Source: Ideonella sp. WA131b | GTDB lineage: Bacteria > Pseudomonadota > Gammaproteobacteria > Burkholderiales > Burkholderiaceae_C | Length of the DNA: 64,000 nt | Assembly: GCA_023657425.1 (NCBI GenBank) | Contig: JAGTJW010000002.1 | Span: forward strand, 796,431 to 860,430 | Direction of reading: 5' to 3' | Notes under the pieces: generated by a model | The model's input: only the letters and a program-made list of their open reading frames with translations | Told to the model about the DNA's origin: nothing | The model's database searches: none | Position numbers and translations under genes: made by a program | In this document: positions 62,796 to 64,000 of the stretch, in pieces | How the letters are laid out: every line of letters starts with the position of its first letter | How positions within the stretch are numbered: position 1 is the first letter of the stretch

Positions 62796-63797
62796 TCAGG
62801 AATCAGCGGTGAAGCCGATGGTCTTGACCAGCGGGCCCCAGCGATCGGTGTCGCGCTTGAGCAAGGCAGCCAGCTCCGCAGGGGATGATGGCGCAGGCAC
62901 CAGCCCCATCTGACCCAGGCCGGCGATCACATCGGGCATCGCCAGCGCGGCGCGGACGGCCGCGTTGAGCCGGTTGACGATGTCCATCGGGGTCTTGCCC
63001 GGGACAAAAATGCCGAACCACTCATCCAGCACCAGGTCGCGGAAACCCTGTTCTGCAAACGTGGGCACGTTGGGCGTGAAGCGGCTGCGTGAGTTGCCCG
63101 ATGTGGCCAGGATGCGCACCTTGCCGGTGGCCAGGTGGGGCAGGAACTCGCCCACCGGCCCGCACACCGAAGGCAACTGGCCGCCCAGCATGTCCAGGAT
63201 GGCGGGCTGTGTGCCGCGGTAGGGGATGTGACGCAGCGGCACGCCACCCGCGCGGCCATAGAGTTCGCCCAGGAAGTGCGGGCCGGAGCCTGCCGCCGGC
63301 GAACCAAAGGCCTGCCCAGCAGGATTGGCCTTCGCCCAGGCGACAAACTCGGCCGGGGTCCTCACCGACTCGGGCACGGCGGGGCCCACGGCGATGGCGA
63401 AGTCGAACTGCACCGCTTGCGACACGGGCTGGAAGTCAGCCACCGGGTCATAGGGCAGCTTCTTGTAGGTGTGCGGGTAGATGCCCAGCATCGACATCGG
63501 GGTGACGATCAGGGTGCTGCCATCGGCCGGCGCGGTCTTCAGGGCCGTGAGCGCGATCTGACCACCTGCTCCGGTGCGGTTTTCCACCTGCACGGACCTT
63601 GCATACGGGCCTTGAAGCTTCTCGCCAATACGTCTGGCCGTCACATCCGCGGTGCCGCCGGGCGCGAAGCCGGCGTAGATGACCGCGCGTTCCAGCGGCG
63701 CAGCGGCCTGCGCCTGCGCATAGGCGCGGCCAGACAGAAGGGCCGAAACAGGCGCGGCAGCAGCCAGGCCCAGCAGGTGACGACGGTGTTTGAGCAT
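62796..63797 (-). CDS. tripartite tricarboxylate transporter binding protein (Bug/TctC family)
   Basis: A 333-residue periplasmic binding protein. A signal peptide with twin arginines (KHRRHLLGLAAAAPVSALLS) ends near GRAYA. Bug-family blocks: YAGFAPGGTADVTARRIGEK, VENRTGAGGQIALTALKTAP, PYDPVADFQPVS, and IPYRGTQPAILDMLGGQLP. Bug proteins bind carboxylates such as citrate, glutamate, nicotinate or phthalate. No TctAB genes are adjacent, which is common for these orphan binding proteins. Convergent with gcvP. Confidence 0.92.
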   Translation of the reverse strand: MLKHRRHLLGLAAAAPVSALLSGRAYAQAQAAAPLERAVIYAGFAPGGTADVTARRIGEKLQGPYARSVQVENRTGAGGQIALTALKTAPADGSTLIVTPMSMLGIYPHTYKKLPYDPVADFQPVSQAVQFDFAIAVGPAVPESVRTPAEFVAWAKANPAGQAFGSPAAGSGPHFLGELYGRAGGVPLRHIPYRGTQPAILDMLGGQLPSVCGPVGEFLPHLATGKVRILATSGNSRSRFTPNVPTFAEQGFRDLVLDEWFGIFVPGKTPMDIVNRLNAAVRAALAMPDVIAGLGQMGLVPAPSSPAELAALLKRDTDRWGPLVKTIGFTADS

Positions 63798-63892
63798 GCG
63801 AGTCTCCGTTGGAAAGTGGTGTTGTGGGGTGCGGGTGGCGGTTGCAGTCTATGCCCATGGCCCGCCTGAGTTTGTCTAACGTTGGCCAGTGA

Positions 63893-64000
63893 CTAGCCAG
63901 CAGTCAAGGCGACGCTGCACACCGCCACTTCAGTCAAACGCCGCTCACCATACAGCGCTTGGACAGCAGTGTCGCGATACGCCCCGGCGCCCATACGGCC
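63893..64000 (-). CDS. C-terminal end of an unidentified gene (possibly nitroreductase-like)
   Basis: An open frame enters from the right edge and stops with TAG at 63893-63895 (complement). The 35 visible residues include GAGAYRDTAVQALYGERR and end VAVCSVALTAG. The pattern GAxxxDxxVxALxG followed by a hydrophobic strand resembles the tail of nitroreductase/SagB-type enzymes, but the fragment is too short to be sure. Confidence 0.35.
   Translation of the reverse strand, partial: GRMGAGAYRDTAVQALYGERRLTEVAVCSVALTAG

Overview
The window is very GC-rich, with strong third-position GC and the gene order of a flagellated betaproteobacterium of the order Burkholderiales. The gene content and the dispersed palindromic repeats fit the Rubrivivax-Leptothrix-Methylibium-Ideonella neighbourhood. 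That placement is inferred from protein character; no marker phylogeny was possible.

Layout. 1-3410: cell-surface genes (a DUF4254 protein cut by the left edge, a family 9 glycosyltransferase), a secreted ComEA-like helix-hairpin-helix protein and a patatin phospholipase. 3522-9854: dnaE, a PLP-dependent dehydratase, a long nested inverted repeat and an ArgE-type deacylase. 9861-13166: a small membrane protein, a small lipoprotein, a SPINDLY-type O-GlcNAc transferase and a methyltransferase. 13619-32598: a flagellar locus with two tandem short flagellins, fliD, fliS, fliT, ycgR, then fliE divergent from fliFGHIJKLMNOPQR. A persulfide dioxygenase-rhodanese and two YeeE/YedE half-transporters sit inside this locus on the opposite strand. 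32630-40649: mixed housekeeping and accessory genes, including a decayed metallo-beta-lactamase gene, an MgtC/DUF4010 membrane protein, a prolyl-4-hydroxylase-like oxygenase coupled to yaaA, and an acyl-CoA ligase/enoyl-CoA hydratase pair.

40646-51694 looks like a ureide or N-carbamoyl compound utilisation region. It has an M20 amidohydrolase and a ureidoglycolate lyase on the plus strand. On the minus strand are a GntR/FCD regulator, an Asp/Glu-racemase-like enzyme lacking one catalytic cysteine, a complete Dpp-type ABC importer and an amidase. The two arms converge on 42424-43200, which holds two palindromic elements sharing a structured core, plus tandem repeats. 51773-57708: a DUF6445 protein, a LysR regulator divergent from a GST/CmcJ-like oxygenase pair, and a metZ/CoA-binding/nitroreductase operon whose nitroreductase is frameshifted. 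57746-62697: a tandem glycine riboswitch controlling gcvT-gcvH-gcvP. 62796-64000: a Bug-family binding protein and the tail of a gene that leaves the window.

Two well-formed sigma-28 promoters (TCAAG-N15-GCCGATA) precede fliD and fliS. A second repeat family, with a TTCGACAGGCTCAGCCCGAACGG-like core in several variants, occurs at four loci. It lies inside the dppC reading frame, and it supplies the last codons of an esterase gene. All functional calls are from reading the sequence; no database search was run.
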